From positions 651,199 through 715,198 of the forward strand of contig NMRA01000066.1 in the NCBI GenBank assembly GCA_002633005.1: a DNA stretch of 64,000 nucleotides, given 5' to 3'. Source of the stretch: Phoronis australis (taxonomy: Eukaryota > Phoronida > Phoronidae). The position numbers were made by a program, and so were the translations under genes. Of the stretch, positions 13,001-24,506 are shown one piece after another. Numbering within the stretch: position 1 is the first letter of the stretch; each line of letters starts with the position of its first letter. The notes beneath the pieces were generated by a model. The model was not told the DNA's origin. It saw only the letters and a list, made by a program, of their open reading frames with translations, and ran no database searches.

Positions 13001-13982
13001 GATCACTTTTACTGGCACTTTGTTGGAGGTTTGAGCTACCCCAAAACTTCTGACGTTTTCGTTAACCCTTTTGCAGGTAGACCACTTATTTCATAGGACA
13101 CACTCATGCAGTGTTGAAAGGCCTTGTTCTATCGTCAAATCGATAAATTTATGTCACACTGTGAACATATTTTGACACCAATATTCGCTTAAAACGGACT
13201 CGGGGGTTAGGAAACAAACTAACTGCTGTCAAAAAGTACTCCTTCCCTGAGAACTCGTCAGCCTGGCTAAAACTCTAGCGTTTTCGGCGCTATCTCTGCA
13301 CGATATCTCTGCAGCATTGCAATGGACAAAATAATATATGATTTTCCAGCTTCTGTGTTTCTCGCCATGGCGACCAAGGTAATGCATGTACGCTTTCCAT
13401 TTTTATTTTTTGATCACATCAATTGAAATAATATTTTAACTATGCTAAACAACGAATAGGCAAACTTTAATCATCTTAAGTTGTGGTTTCTTACCTGTTT
13501 GATTTTGCACCAAAGGCGAAACTGTCATTTTTTGTCTGGAGAAACTCTTCAAAGGGAAGACGAGCAGCGCTTCGTTTATGATCAGTAGCTTTTTGACGCC
13601 ACTTCCTCTCCAAATTTTGCAATTTAGCTACAGAAAACTTGGCTGAATTCGTCCAACTATGTTGGTTTTTCTTAAAAGTAATTATCATTGGGTCCTTATT
13701 TCGATAATCGTTCAACAACAAAGTATCGAGGTTGACCAACTTAATATTACACAGTGCATCCGAATGCGTTTCCTGCGACGAAACGTGCGACACCATCGCG
13801 TCGTCTGCTACCCGTAAAATTGTCGTGTGGTGTTGATGCGCTGTTCGCAGAAAGTGAAATCCGCATTTGTAGTGATATATACACAAACAAGTTACCGCCA
13901 AAACAAATGCTGATCCGAAATTTCTAAAACCTCTAACTAATGTGCTTTGTTTCCCATCACTGCCACTGTTCTCAGGCGCCAT
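3924..13982 (-). CDS. Type II membrane JmjC/cupin-like (JMJD8-like) pseudo-hydroxylase with C-terminal TPR region
   Basis: Eight exons join with matching phases: 13982-13495, 12228-12150, 9010-8872, 8237-8167, 7297-7195, 6637-6575, 4597-4452 and 4070-3924. The product is about 411 residues. It has a short cytosolic N-terminus, a membrane anchor near residues 20-40, a JmjC/cupin fold (about 90-290) and TPR-like helices (about 315-411). GQRRWFVYPKETTPPG, RPLECIQFPGDIVYI and PENFYYAT line up with human JMJD8 as I remember it (YGRKRWFLYPPEKTP, RPLECTIRAGEVLYF, PDRWWHAT). Where JMJD8-type proteins carry FHWH, this one has FKRG, and the distal His is Tyr, so iron binding and catalysis look lost. 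The start used is the ATG at 13,982 (context AAAATGGCG); an in-frame ATG at 14,135 would add 51 basic residues. The least certain join is the acceptor of exon 4. Family membership is inferred, and the cupin plus TPR pairing is unfamiliar to me. Confidence 0.75.
4452..4597 (-). CDS. JmjC/TPR gene exon 7: TPR helices
   Basis: 146 nt, acceptor ATTGTTTTAG|GAAACA, phase 1 to 0, donor AGAGG|GTAATT. It encodes 48 residues including GNSTGAINILSQILLMDPYN and TRACTTLAKTKER, the TPR pattern of a small residue, a bulky helix and a DP turn. The donor GTAATT is weaker than the others. Confidence 0.72.
4598..6574. other. Intron 7 side region of the JmjC/TPR gene
   Basis: Roughly 2 kb between coding exons 7 and 6. 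It contains a short GT-rich run near 4,962-4,985. Two opposed ORFs are seen: minus 5,397-5,642, and plus 5,683-6,090 (135 residues). Neither resembles a family I know. No further TPR exon with consistent phase was found. Confidence 0.5.
6575..6637 (-). CDS. JmjC/TPR gene exon 6: linker
   Basis: 63 nt encoding VKVGFKKTLRQTRQLLVRLP, acceptor CCTTCAAG|AGGTTA, donor CCAG|GTATGT, phase 1 to 1. It is basic and helical, and connects the cupin domain to the TPR region. Confidence 0.7.
7195..7297 (-). CDS. JmjC/TPR gene exon 5: distal ligand strand
   Basis: 103 nt, acceptor AAATTTCAG|CCTGAA, donor AAAG|GTGATT, phase 0 to 1. It encodes PENFYYATVDSAQNIDVT and continues to VLDK. The family pattern at this point is PxxWxHAT; here the His position is Tyr. 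Confidence 0.75.
8167..8237 (-). CDS. JmjC/TPR gene exon 4
   Basis: 71 nt encoding YPKLTKKQRPLECIQFPGDI plus VYI, with donor ATA|GTAAGT, phase 0 out. The acceptor at GAGCTCAG|TGTACC is the one that fits phase 1. The family-like segment VTWLSS lies just upstream in frame, so some transcripts may start the exon earlier, after GCGTTTAG; that would need a different phase. Confidence 0.7.
8872..9010 (-). CDS. JmjC/TPR gene exon 3: cupin core
   Basis: 139 nt, acceptor CATCGTCAG|GGTGAC and donor GGTG|GTAAGT, phase 0 in and phase 1 out. It encodes the strand that should carry the HxH iron ligands. Here it reads NYLSFKRGSELWNGLISGQ and then RRWFVYPKETTPPG. The RRWFVYP stretch is the strongest family match in the gene. 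Confidence 0.8.
9835..10100. repeat. Left arm of an imperfect inverted repeat in intron 2
   Basis: The reverse complement of 10,655-10,925 matches this arm with scattered substitutions and small gaps. Shared landmarks include CGAGAGACCTCTTAC and CATTATAAGCA. The loop is about 550 bp. Confidence 0.8.
10040..10135 (-). CDS. Possible alternative first exon in intron 2 (coiled-coil-like)
   Basis: Reading on the minus strand, an ATG at 10,135 opens 32 codons (MQCLLDKLDVLLQEAKMSNI, then RLLTEMMEMDSS) that end exactly at a good donor, TTCA|GTAAGA, in phase 0. Phase 0 would let it join exon 3 of the JmjC/TPR gene. No phase-0 acceptor sits upstream, so it cannot be an ordinary internal exon between exons 2 and 3. 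Its heptad-like leucines suggest a short amphipathic helix. It could be an alternative start exon, a remnant of another gene, or chance. Confidence 0.3.
10655..10925. repeat. Right arm of the intron 2 inverted repeat
   Basis: Inverted copy of 9,835-10,100. It carries on the plus strand a diverged version of the exon-like segment, still followed by the donor GTAAGAGG. Confidence 0.8.
10913..11188. repeat. Direct repeat copy 1, next to a single-N join
   Basis: Nearly identical to 11,190-11,459. The differences I see are one deletion of about 6 bp in the ACAGTGTATTTCACAG part and one base in the AATAGATGAAAC part. The single N at 11,189 separates the two. Confidence 0.9.
11190..11459. repeat. 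Direct repeat copy 2
   Basis: Second copy of the segment at 10,913-11,188. Near identity and a single N between the copies point to an assembly join between overlapping or allelic contigs rather than an old duplication. The rest of the intron to 12,149 contains a plus-strand ORF starting at TTG (11,602-11,982) that I do not recognise. Confidence 0.85.
12150..12228 (-). CDS. JmjC/TPR gene exon 2
   Basis: 79 nt between acceptor TTATGTTGTTTTCAG and donor CAG|GTAGGT. It takes phase 2 from exon 1 and leaves phase 0. It encodes FVLPDDFVSNQKLIDHV followed by DIKHLLKLQ. Confidence 0.75.
13495..13982 (-). CDS. JmjC/TPR gene exon 1: N-terminus and membrane anchor
   Basis: Encodes 162 codons and ends AAC AG|GTAAGA in phase 2. 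Residues 20-40 (FGSAFVLAVTCLCIYHYKC) form the single hydrophobic segment, preceded by basic residues, which fits a signal anchor. The later stretch DPMIITFKKNQHSWTNSAKF and ARLPFEEFLQ correspond to the start of a JMJD8-like domain. The open frame continues upstream to an ATG at 14,135. Confidence 0.78.
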
Positions 13983-14135
13983 TTTGAACGTCTGTGTCAA
14001 CGGTGCGCTGTAACGTCTTCCCTCGTCCCTGTGATTGACGGAAAGACTCGTCCTTCTTGGAGACCGTTCCCTTGCGAGTTCAAATGACCTTCGTCTACCA
14101 GTAGGTCGTATGGTCAACCTAGTGCCAATGGCCAT

Positions 14136-17100
14136 GATGATTCGAGGTTTTTATGTCCACGAAAAACTGACAATCCGACCACTTATGACATGATCAACTC
14201 ACTTGATTAGTTACGTGAATGACCACTCCTTTCCTTTCCGAGGTTTCAAAAAGATCAATTCTCGGCCATTGCGTTTCAGTTGTTCTCGTAATTCTGCAGC
14301 TGAACTCTATTGCCGTTTAGAACGACGCCGCGGCATTAGACTTGTGTCTAACCACTAATCACTAGTTCGTCACTGAAGCCACCGTTGTCAATCGATTAGG
14401 GACTGTCATGTGAGCGGTTAGTTGTACATGGAAGATAGGTTCACCATATGCATCTCAAAAATACAGCACTGTGCCAGTTGATGACTTAACTCATTGGTTA
14501 AAACTAATCAACGGCTACTGCTCTTAATCACAAGCTGTAGAACCCTCTCTAGTTCTTTATCAAATGTGAAGTACATTGCACTAATACACGTACATATACG
14601 AATGAATAGACTGTGTTCGCAGCAATTTCCAACTTAAGCCGATAGTTCGAAGTGATTAAATTTAATTGCGCGTAGGAATTAATCATATCATGCTTATTAA
14701 AAAAATCTTGTGTAGTCAGCTTAACTACAATGGGGGGCTAATGCACGTATTGACCATCGCTAATACGACTACTAATAGTGCATTATTCACTGCAATAAAC
14801 TGTGGTGTTTTGCAAACTGACAATCTAGAATGTTAACACGAACAGCACTCACGAACATACTTGCCAACATAGTCAACAGATTCCCAAGACCCGAAGTGCC
14901 AACTTCCTTATTACCCTAAACTGTACAATGGTCCATGCTGCACTTGCTGATTTGATCAACACATTAGGCATTGTGTACTAGTCCCCAAAAACTGTGTAAA
15001 TGTACTTTACGCGTAGGGCTTGACGATAGAACACGCGTAAGTGTCGTCGGCTAAATGGGGAATCTCGAGTAAATTGTTGTTTGGCAGATGTGCGCACAAT
15101 CCAAATTTACACTTTGTGAACCCTATATTCCAGATACTTATCGAGATCCAATTCAAAATTTCGAGTTCAAATTCGAACTATCAATGAATTGTCGAAATAC
15201 TCATGTACTTGTATGACCACTATGTACTCGAGCACAAAATCTTAGACAAATATTTAGAGTAAGAAGAAGAAGTATCATAGAGCACAAATATAGAAAATTG
15301 CACGTGCTCAGGTGGGGTTTCGCAGCCCAGGTGTTTAGTTAATAAGCCATCTCCTTGGTGACTGACTACTCATGAGAACTTCGCTTGTCAAGTCATTTCA
15401 AATAACATACTAATTAACAGGTAAGTGGCTAGGGTGATTCCTACATCTCTCCTGCGCGTTATTATTCTATCATTTTGGCTTATACAATCGCCGAGGGAGA
15501 GTATAAATGCTACGTTCTTCAATATCCAATGACTAAACGCCGATATTATTGCGTTTTACTATCACTCCGTTGGGAAAACAAAGAGTGTACCTGTACGTCT
15601 CCTCAGCTATCGTCGAAATTACCAAGTGTAATAATAGGTCACGCAGTGATTATGTGGTACCTTTATTTCGCTAATTGAAATAGGAATTGAATAGAGCTCC
15701 CCTTTGTGATTGTGAGTGTTTGAGCTGACTATTTCATTTGTTTGGAGATACTCCATAGAAATTTCATTTATTGGTGAGTGTTTCGTCTCTATTGGTGAAA
15801 GTTTTGTATTTGTTGATTCTTTCATGACAGCGGGCGCGTGTTCTGTGACTCGGATGTCATTCGACGAGTTTAGTGGGCAAAACTAATCCACTCGAAAATG
15901 GAAAATTACCTGATTGGAAGTCGGCCAACGAAAGCTGAGTAACATACAAGAGCCAAGATTCACGCCAGTAACGCTATTGCAGTCACGTGCTTTAATTGCA
16001 ATGCATAACGATATTTTGCGAAACTTTCAGTCGCTTGTGTGTTGCATTTCCGGAACCGGCACTGGGTTAGCATAAAGTCTCTTTAGCGTTATTGCGATCC
16101 TGACGGCGGCAAAGAGGAACGAATGAGCTCTTAGACATTAAAGTGGCGTAGACTGTGAAAACCAGAAATCATTCAAAGTGGCTACCTGTCACTAAAACAG
16201 ATTTCAAACTGTTCACTGGGTATTTTTAAGGATTGTTTGTAAAGATTTCGAATTTCTGCTGATGTTAAAGCATTTTCCTTTAGTTTCAAATTTCAAAAAA
16301 GAAAACTATCTGTCAACTGCTTATCATTTCTTCAATTTCTCTCACACAAAACAAAGCACGTCTCATCATGTAGTATGGCAAGACATAGACGTTGCACATT
16401 TTTCCTATATGGAAAATGTGCGTTTTTAAACAGCATTATTGAATACTACGTGAACACTACACGTGGTAAAGCTTTTGAATTTTGAAAATCGGACAAGAAA
16501 TAGGACTTGTATAACTTTTGAACAATTTGCCCATTGCTTGAATCAGTGAGCTTATGAATATGACATACGGTACTTTTTTAATCAGCAGGGTGCATTGAAA
16601 TGTTTCATATTCAAAATTTTTGTAAATAATTTACAAAACCTTTCATGAGCTTTTGAAATATGATGTTGAGAAATATGACATCCAGTTATGACGTTTTTAG
16701 GGGACTATTTTACACATCTAGTAAATTAAACAGGAAGTAAGCAGTTCGTCGGTATAGAAAGATGGAAAAAATGTGCAAAGGGATAGCTACAACATCAACG
16801 AAAACGCATATGCAATCGACTAGGTGGGGTGATGATTTGAAGAAGTGCTATGGAGCATGCACAAAATCTTCACAAGTGGCAGGAGTGAGTGCGGGTGGTA
16901 TGCTGGCACGATGTCAATTTTCGCCTTGTCAAATTCCACTTGCATTGCGCTATTTCGAAGTTCATAAATTTCGGTTGATTTCTATTTTATATCATTTTTG
17001 TTTTCAATTTAGATCCTAACTCGGCCTAAAGTGGACGATCTCATAAACCGTTATAATGTTGAACCTATACTCTTTCTCCATAATGAAAAATCTGAATGAA

Positions 17101-17276
17101 CTGAGAATTCTCCATTATGTCATTTTTTCATTTGTTTTTGAACTTAGGTCAAGCCCATAGACATATACCCATATCTATGATCAAAGAACGGCACTAGTGT
17201 GCGCCATGCTAAGATCACAAAGCAATGCTTTACACTTCAGCGAGAATGCACGTGCTTTGGTTCTGCACTGACCAAT
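14136..17276. other. No gene recognised
   Basis: About 3 kb upstream of the JmjC/TPR gene. Its promoter should lie in the first few hundred bases, but no clear TATA box was identified. A short palindrome built on ACATTTTTCC / GGAAAATGT lies near 16,395-16,422. ORFs here are short and without family features. Confidence 0.5.
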
Positions 17277-17450
17277 AGTCCAGTAATTCTAGGGTTCCAC
17301 AGAATCCAACCTAAAAAAATTGCAACAGAAGGTTTTCTTGCATAAATGGCATCTTCAAACATCCCTTGGTGACGGAAAAAAATTCTACCAAAATCGGAAA
17401 GGCGGAAGTCGGTTTTTCAAGATGGCGGAAAAATGGCTGCCAAAACCGGT
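17277..17450 (+). repeat. Left inverted end of the 5.8-kb element
   Basis: Begins TAGTCCAGTAATTCTAGGG and includes GGCGGAAGTCGGTTTTTCAA at about 17,401. It matches the right end in reverse orientation. Confidence 0.65.
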
Positions 17451-19565
17451 GTTTACTGCTTTTTGGCATGTTACTCTTATGCAACAGCTCAAAATAACAC
17501 AGCAAAGCTTGTCATTGGTTGTACACTTTTCATAACAGGCATACCTATTAAAAGATGCCAATTTCTGTAAAATAAAACCAATATGGCCGACAAAATGGCG
17601 GCCGAAACGACAATTTGGTACATGTTGCAAAATTTCTTTTCATATTTTGCCCTAAAAATGACAAAATTTCTATGCATTTGTAAGTTCGACAATTGAAAAT
17701 ATCTGGACCTCACTGATGGTAACTTATTGGAGACAAAAACATCAAGATGGCTAACAAAATGGCCGCCAACTCACAAATAACTCCAGTTTACATGTACCTC
17801 ATGTGCATTCTGGAAACTTTGTTTGTAACCTGAGAAGCAATAAATAAAACATTTTACAATCTACAGTTAAGCTTAATGAGTTGATTCTTTATAAAGTTTG
17901 TTTTTATGATATAGGTACTAATTGTGGAATTTTAATCACATTTTAGATTAATTGACGTAAAATTTGGTGTTTTTCAGAAAAAGCATTAGTTATATTTTCA
18001 TAAAGAATTCCACACACTCAATTATTTTTCTGTAAAATATATTCATTTGAGGCATCAAAAATAATATTTGTTAGAAAAATATGTAATTCTGGTGGAATTA
18101 TTGGCTTATTTAGAACACAAACCCTGAATCAAATTGGGCAGGAAGTGACTTTTCTCTCTGCTATTGGAGATATTGTCAGTTGTTCCCATGCAAAGATTTC
18201 GTCTGCTACTGACATGAGTGGAGAATTTGGCAGCTGATTTCACCTGAATTTGATGAAAAATAAATTTGTGTAACAAAAAGTTGATAATTAAATGTTTAGC
18301 ATTTAGTTCTCAAAATTGCATGCTTTTAATGAACATAGGTAACTGATTTCAGAGGAAATTAGTGCCAGAAAAAACAAACGACAGTGATCTGCAGTCACTT
18401 GTTCTTAGCCAGGCTTGGCGGATTTCATATTGAGATGAGCTTTCTGGGATTTATTGGATAAGTAATGTCAGGCAACAGGTTTCAAGCTATTGACACAGTG
18501 TATGCACCAAACAGTGTGATCCACATATTAAATTGAAAAAGTGTGGATAGAGGAGTGAGGGAGCATTTGTTGGTAGACTCAGCACTGAATGTTATCATCA
18601 CAGCCAGAGCATCCAACATCCCACTCAGATTCCCTTAGCCCCAGACAACTTTTACGATGCCTATCCAGCACGCCCTTTGTATTGATGTAGATCTGAGCTA
18701 ATGAAGTGGAAAGGTAATAGCTAGCATTAACTGTCTCGACAATGGTTGTTGTTAGTACCCCCAATGTGGTTTTCTCTGACATTTGCAGAGTTACAGCCTG
18801 CAACTCTGGAGAGTAGTTTTACCTTGGTACATTATAAATATTACAAAATGACTAAAAAGGTTAACTTAACAAAGGGCCACTTCCCAAAGGAACGGTATGT
18901 TTCATATTGGTTTTCGTTATTTAATTTTTAATGCTTCTGCCCACTTGTTTTTTTTCTTACCGAAAACGGATTGATAACTTTTTATCTATGTTTTAAACTT
19001 GAAGTACCAATGAAAACACTGGTAGATTTTGATCGCCAGCGTAAAAATTAGTTAAGTTCATTGTGAGTCCATACCTGAACTTTCCACATTACAGGTAGCC
19101 CTACACTTAACATTTCACGTGTCATTCATTTATAACAACCTTTATTAGAACTCAAATCATAAAATATATACAAAAGTGAAAATATGGTGATAACCAGAAC
19201 TGAAGATTTGGAATTTTTGAACAATTTCGGTGGCACTGACCATATAACTATTTTAGCTCTTTGTCAGTAATAAAAAATGAAAAATGGGCACAATTTAAGT
19301 ACATTCCATTGTTTCCTGGTCTAAAATCTGATTAAACGAGATTGAAAGAATATAAAAAATGAATCTATGTGATATTGTTAACTCTGATCAGCGTTTGTAT
19401 ATCCAACGAGTATATCAATACGCGCGGTAGTTTATCTTCAATCGTACCCAATGGTTGTGGTTTTTAGATTACTAGTTCATGGATTTTTAAAAACCGGAAA
19501 CCGTATTTGATTGTTGTTTTTCCAACTCAATAGCGTTTTTAACGAAAATTATTGGTTAATGCATC

Positions 19566-22124
19566 TTGATGCATCACGTAAAAACAGAGATGTTTAATAC
19601 AGTTTATGGTCGGGTAATTGGGTCTTGCTCGCATCGGGCAATGCGGTCATCACAACTGTACCTGACACTTGCGCCGCGCTCTCTTTGGTCCTGGTACAAG
19701 CCCCTCAGAAGGATGAGCGGTGAAAATTCCTGCATATCTTTAGAAAGGCATGACTTCCTTGTAAGCGTATTATTCATGGTATGTGACAGATCAAGTAACG
19801 CCAATCCAGAACCAATGACTTCAGGATTTCAAGAACGAAGTTCCGGTTCTTCAGAAATTCCAGGAGTCCCGAATGTCACCAACACAGAACACATATTCTG
19901 TGCCAAGAGACAGAGCAATTCGATGCTTGTACACAAACGTTGGCTCGTCAGAATATATGGAGACAGATTTTTCAGACATCCCAACTGATGACATAACTAT
20001 AGATGTATACATCGGGACATGCAATGTACAGGCAGTGTCTTCCGATTCTGAACATTGGATTACAGTGAAATACACACACAATAGTTCACTCCTGGTTTCC
20101 GACATACTGCCACTGGTATATTTAAACAGTACTAAATCAGAGTATAGGTCTTCAGAATTTGCAGTGACAGAATGGTTTGTCAGAATAATCGACGGCCACT
20201 GGTATACTTGATGATGATTTGAAAGCTGGTCTGAAGCTGTATGATGATCTTATTGCTGGAATGACGTCTATGTGCGGAATCCATAAAAAACGAAGCACAT
20301 AAATCAGACTTAGTTTGCAAAGTCGAACGAGCAGTTTCTGGCTACAGTATATGAAAATGGATGACATCCTTCGACTTTTTCTAAAAGCAGAAATAACGTC
20401 AGATTGGGAACTTCACCTATAAGTAGTTTCTAATATGCTGTCGTAGTTTGCAGCTGCTGGTTACATCTCATATGCAAAATCTGCATACATATACTTACAG
20501 AAGATGCACAAACTCAAAGACACCCACCCAGACGTCTACAGCACATTTATTAACGGCCACCATGCCATAACACCAAGTGACAGATTCTGGGCTGGCTTTT
20601 CATCTGACCTTGTAATTGAACAAACCCTCATAAAAACAATTAAACCATCAGGAGGTTTAACTAGAGGTTGCGGGATAGGAGATACGCAGCATGTACTGTT
20701 GCTGCTTTCTATGCAGGTATGCATGCTCAAGTGTAAAATGGCGCGAAACAAGTGAGCAGCATAAACGATGTACCCTGACAAAGACATCCTCAGCCTTGTT
20801 GAATTCCTTCACAACAGAAATCCATTTGAAGGGGATTACAGAACATCGCCACTATTGTGACTGCAAGCACACGCGTCAATGCCGAAAATGTCAAAGAAAC
20901 GGGGAAGTCAATTCTTTTGTCTGTACAGGAGTCGCGTGTAAAATGCTTCACATTCCGAAATAAGACGAGGTTGTGGCAATGACAAGTCCACTAGTTCATG
21001 TTGCCAATATTGACTTTACACAAGTGGATCCACAACTGCTATTTCAGCGATTACTGGCAGCTGCAAAAGACAACAGTGAATGTTTATCAAGCCGTTTGAA
21101 GTTTGAGTTGTGTGTAGCTTCCCCCGCTCTTTTTGTAACATCTGGTCTTCCCAAAGTGGCTGAGCTGATACACTCTGATCCAGGGGAGCACGACCTCCCA
21201 TGTTAGAAGACTGGGTGGGGTAGTAGAAACTGAAGTTCACTTCAGTGGTGACATAGTGATCAATTCAAAAGAAGAAAGTTCACATTTTTGGCAAACAGCA
21301 AAAACAGACAGGCTGGTTGCACAAGGTCAAGGTGACGCAGATATTTAATTGTAGAAACAGCAGTAGAGAATGCAGCACAAGTTCCTACTACCCTCATTGC
21401 AGACGATAGAGACTTGATGGTTTTTTTGGGTTACCATACTACTTCACAACAATTTCCAATATTCAAGATCCGACAAAAGGCACCAAAACGAGAGGAGACT
21501 CCGTGACATCAAGAAACTACAGTTGTCTTTTGGTGCCCAAACTTTGGCGCTTTTGCCATTTGCGCATGCAATACGTGGTTGCGATACAACATCACGGCAG
21601 TTTGGTATTGGCAAGGCTCTCTCATTCATGAAACTTATCGATTGAGAATTCTGCGAAAAGGCTAGTAACTAGACTTGATGAACCTGAAGGAAGACATATT
21701 TGAAGCTGGTAAAAGATTTGGGCATTATGTACTTGCTATGGAAATTTAAATGACTTGCGATGCAGGCGATTTGAGGAAAAGGTGTCATCAAGCATAGCCC
21801 AAGTCCAAATACAGTCATTACCACCAACTGCTTCAGCAAGTCAATTCCTTGCTGCTAGGACAAAAACGAGAGTGGTGAAGTATCGGTGGCAGTGAGCTAG
21901 ACCCGCTGGATTGAGGATGAATGCTGGCAGGTGGAAAACCCATTCCAATTACAACCGACCAGCCAGCAGCACCAGAGAACCTGCTGATGGTAAGATGCTC
22001 GTGCAAGACCAACTGCAGTTCCAAGAGATGTACTCACAAGAAGTTAGAATTGCCGTGCTCGGTTGCATGTGGAGAATGCAGTGATATAAGCTGCAACAAT
22101 TCATTCTCAGTTGAAAGAGATTAG
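19566..22124 (+). pseudogene. Decayed element-encoded ORF with CXC-like zinc motif
   Basis: Pieces of one protein lie in order on the plus strand in shifting frames. They are an RVIG...AMRSSQLY segment near 19,615, DRFWAGFSSDLVIEQTLIKT then GGLTRG near 20,580-20,670, NRNPFEGDY near 20,815, VDPQLLFQRLLAAAKDN near 21,016, LPFAHAIRGCDTTS near 21,555, and a Cys-rich tail CSCKTNCSSKRCTHKKLELP then CSVACGECSDISC near 21,985-22,095. These blocks match a hypothetical protein type I know as abundant in cnidarian and other invertebrate genomes. Multiple stops and frameshifts make it non-functional. The role in the element is unknown. Confidence 0.65.
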
Positions 22125-22899
22125 TTGTGTAAATACTTCTTAGTTGTGTATAGATTTTGATTACACACTGAGAATTACAGCTTTGGACACACCTGTAACA
22201 TCACTAAAGAGAACCCGAGTGGGAGCTGTTCAAGCACTTATAAACTGTTTAACTTGCCAAACATACCTTACTAAACCTTTCTCCTGTCTCAACTGTTGCT
22301 GTATTCACTAGCATTTACAACTAACTGGAGGTGACACAACCGGTCAATTGGTGTGGTTAGTAGATTGCTGAATTAATCGCGGAGAATTATTTTGGACACA
22401 ACAATTTTTTTACGGAGAATGACCATCCAGTCTAGCAGAACCTAATGTTTTTCACCCAAATAAGTTATTATCTGTTTAACAATCTTGAAAATGGTAGTCG
22501 TATCAATCAGAGCCAGACAAAAATAATTTTGATGGACATGTTGATCTCTGGAACTCCGAATATGAAATCTGTGAAGATGGCGTGTCTCTGTCTAACACAA
22601 AGCAACTATTTGGTGGCCATATTAGAAAATTGTGGAAGTAATCATTAGAGCCAAACGCAATGAGTCTCAATGGATTAGTTGACCCAGAATACCAATAATG
22701 CCATGTTTGAATCAAAACGATACACTAATCTGTTCGTGCGAAGTTGTGCGACTGGAAGTAGTTTTGGCGGCCATCTTGGGAAAATGGCGGATGGTGTCCC
22801 CGCAGCCATGCAAAACTATTTCCAATAGATTTGTTGACCCACAGAAGATACGTAAATCTTTTTGAATTTTTACTATATCACATTCCACTCTCGAGTTAT

Positions 22900-23074
22900 A
22901 ATGGTCATACTCAAATCTGGCGGCCATTTTGTCCGCCATCTTGAAAAACCAACTTCCGCCACCCCGATTCCAGTTGACTTTTTTCTCACACTAAGGGGTA
23001 TGAGAGGATACAATCTATGCAATAAAACCATCAGCTGCAATTATTTCCGGGTTATCTGTAGAATGACTGGACTA
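22900..23074 (-). repeat. Right inverted end of the 5.8-kb element
   Basis: On the plus strand it contains GCCATCTTGAAAAACCAACT and ends GAATGACTGGACTA; the reverse complement matches 17,277-17,450. Confidence 0.65.
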
Positions 23075-24309
23075 AAATAAAACCATAGTACTTTACTGAA
23101 ATTATATGTTATAGATGATCAGTTTACTCTAGCACCAATAACAGTGACAACATCGGACGGAAAAGTAACAACAAGATAAATTCTGATTTTAACATAAAAT
23201 GTACGTTTTTGCCTTTCTATGTTATTATTGCGCGCAAATTGACATAAACAATAAACAGCATTGGGTACGGACTTTGTGTGTCGCGATTGCCTTGCATCTA
23301 CTGAACGCATCCTATCTTGATGAATGAAAACATTCGAGAAGACCTCGCCAGGAGACATCTTTGGGCCGACCCATTACAACTAAATGTTCAGTTCCAAATA
23401 ATGTGTTCACTTAAATGCAATGACCAAATAATGCCTATTGTCTTACTTTCGTCCACATCGCTGCGACAATTTCAGTGCTTTTCAAATAGCTGCGAACAAC
23501 ACCCTACACAATACGCTGCCTCGTCTTTATTTCAGCTCAATACAGCGGTCACGTAATATGGTGCGCAAAGCCTACTTACCACTTGGACGTACTTAACTTT
23601 GGAATGGTGATTTAACCGTGTTTCCATATATTGCTAGAGCATTGTCCGGACTATGAAAATTCCCCAATAATACAAAATCCAAAAGTTCGTCGGAGGAAGG
23701 CTTTAATGATGTCGTGCACAAGTGATTAGTCAATCGACTTACTTGCACACAATTTTAATTGCATTCTAAAGTAATGAACCAACAACACATGCATAGAAAG
23801 CGTGTATTTCTAATGTCTAGCAAATCACAAATGGTTTTTACTGTATAAACACGTCTCACGTCCATTTAATACAAACTTTTGGTTAAAATCAACTATAGTT
23901 AAGAAGTTGGAGATTACGCTGTAACTCTGGTCTAATTTGGAAGAACTGACAGCTTAATATTGCTTGAAACCATTGCCAGTAAGTTGTCTTGTCACATTTT
24001 GTGCATGATATTAAACTATAACGCATTGCATAATTGAGTTCGTTCTAAGACTTGGTATCTTTTGTCTCTTGAGAATGGAACAAGTCAAAAATCAGTTTTA
24101 AACCTGTCCATGCTCCAAATTACTGTTCTATTTTGCGACGGAAGATTGAAGAGTCTCATAGCATCTTCTTATGACTCGTTCAGTGAGCTAACTACAGTTG
24201 GGATACCAATAGTCCTGCGCATGATGAAATCTTCTGACGAATTTGCAAGCAGATATACTTATGTTTCGAGTCAGTCGGAGTGTCTATAAATGTCATAAGG
24301 TGCTACTGG

Positions 24310-24506
24310 TCAATTTCCATGGCTGCCGCACTTCCGGCAACGGCATGTGGGACAGCCGTTTTTGTCGTAGATCCTGCCGCATGCACATATGTTCTTACAC
24401 AGAGGTGGGCACGTTGGACACGGTTTGCACTTGCAGATTGGACAACCCTTAACTATGACGTTACCACAGGGACAGAATATCTCACAGACAGGAGGACATT
24501 GCTTTT
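24310..24506 (-). CDS. Antistasin-like exon 4, copy 1
   Basis: Acceptor TTTCTTTAACTTTCAG, two leading bases, 64 codons and TGA. It encodes two repeats of the form CPPxCxxxCxCGxxxxxxGC, then PxCxCxxC. The second repeat keeps IYDKNGC, the usual D-x-x-G-C of antistasin domains. Compared codon by codon with copy 2, I count 12 silent and 9 amino-acid-changing codons; all 16 Cys are kept although four of them switch between TGT and TGC. That is the pattern of a protein-coding exon under constraint. Confidence 0.85.

Larger units (their letters stand above)
17277..23074. mobile_element. Degenerate DNA transposon with long inverted ends
   Basis: The left end (about 17,277-17,450) and the reverse complement of the right end (about 22,900-23,074) are related. 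Both start TAGTCCAGT.ATTCTA, then have an AATTGCA..GA.GGTTTT segment and GCGGAAGT.GGTTTTTCAAG followed by ATGGCGG. ATGGCGGC-type motifs recur inside both flanks. The body (19.6-22.1 kb) holds a decayed ORF. No target-site duplication is obvious, so the superfamily is unassigned; long ends with subterminal repeats recall Kolobok-like elements. Confidence 0.65.
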
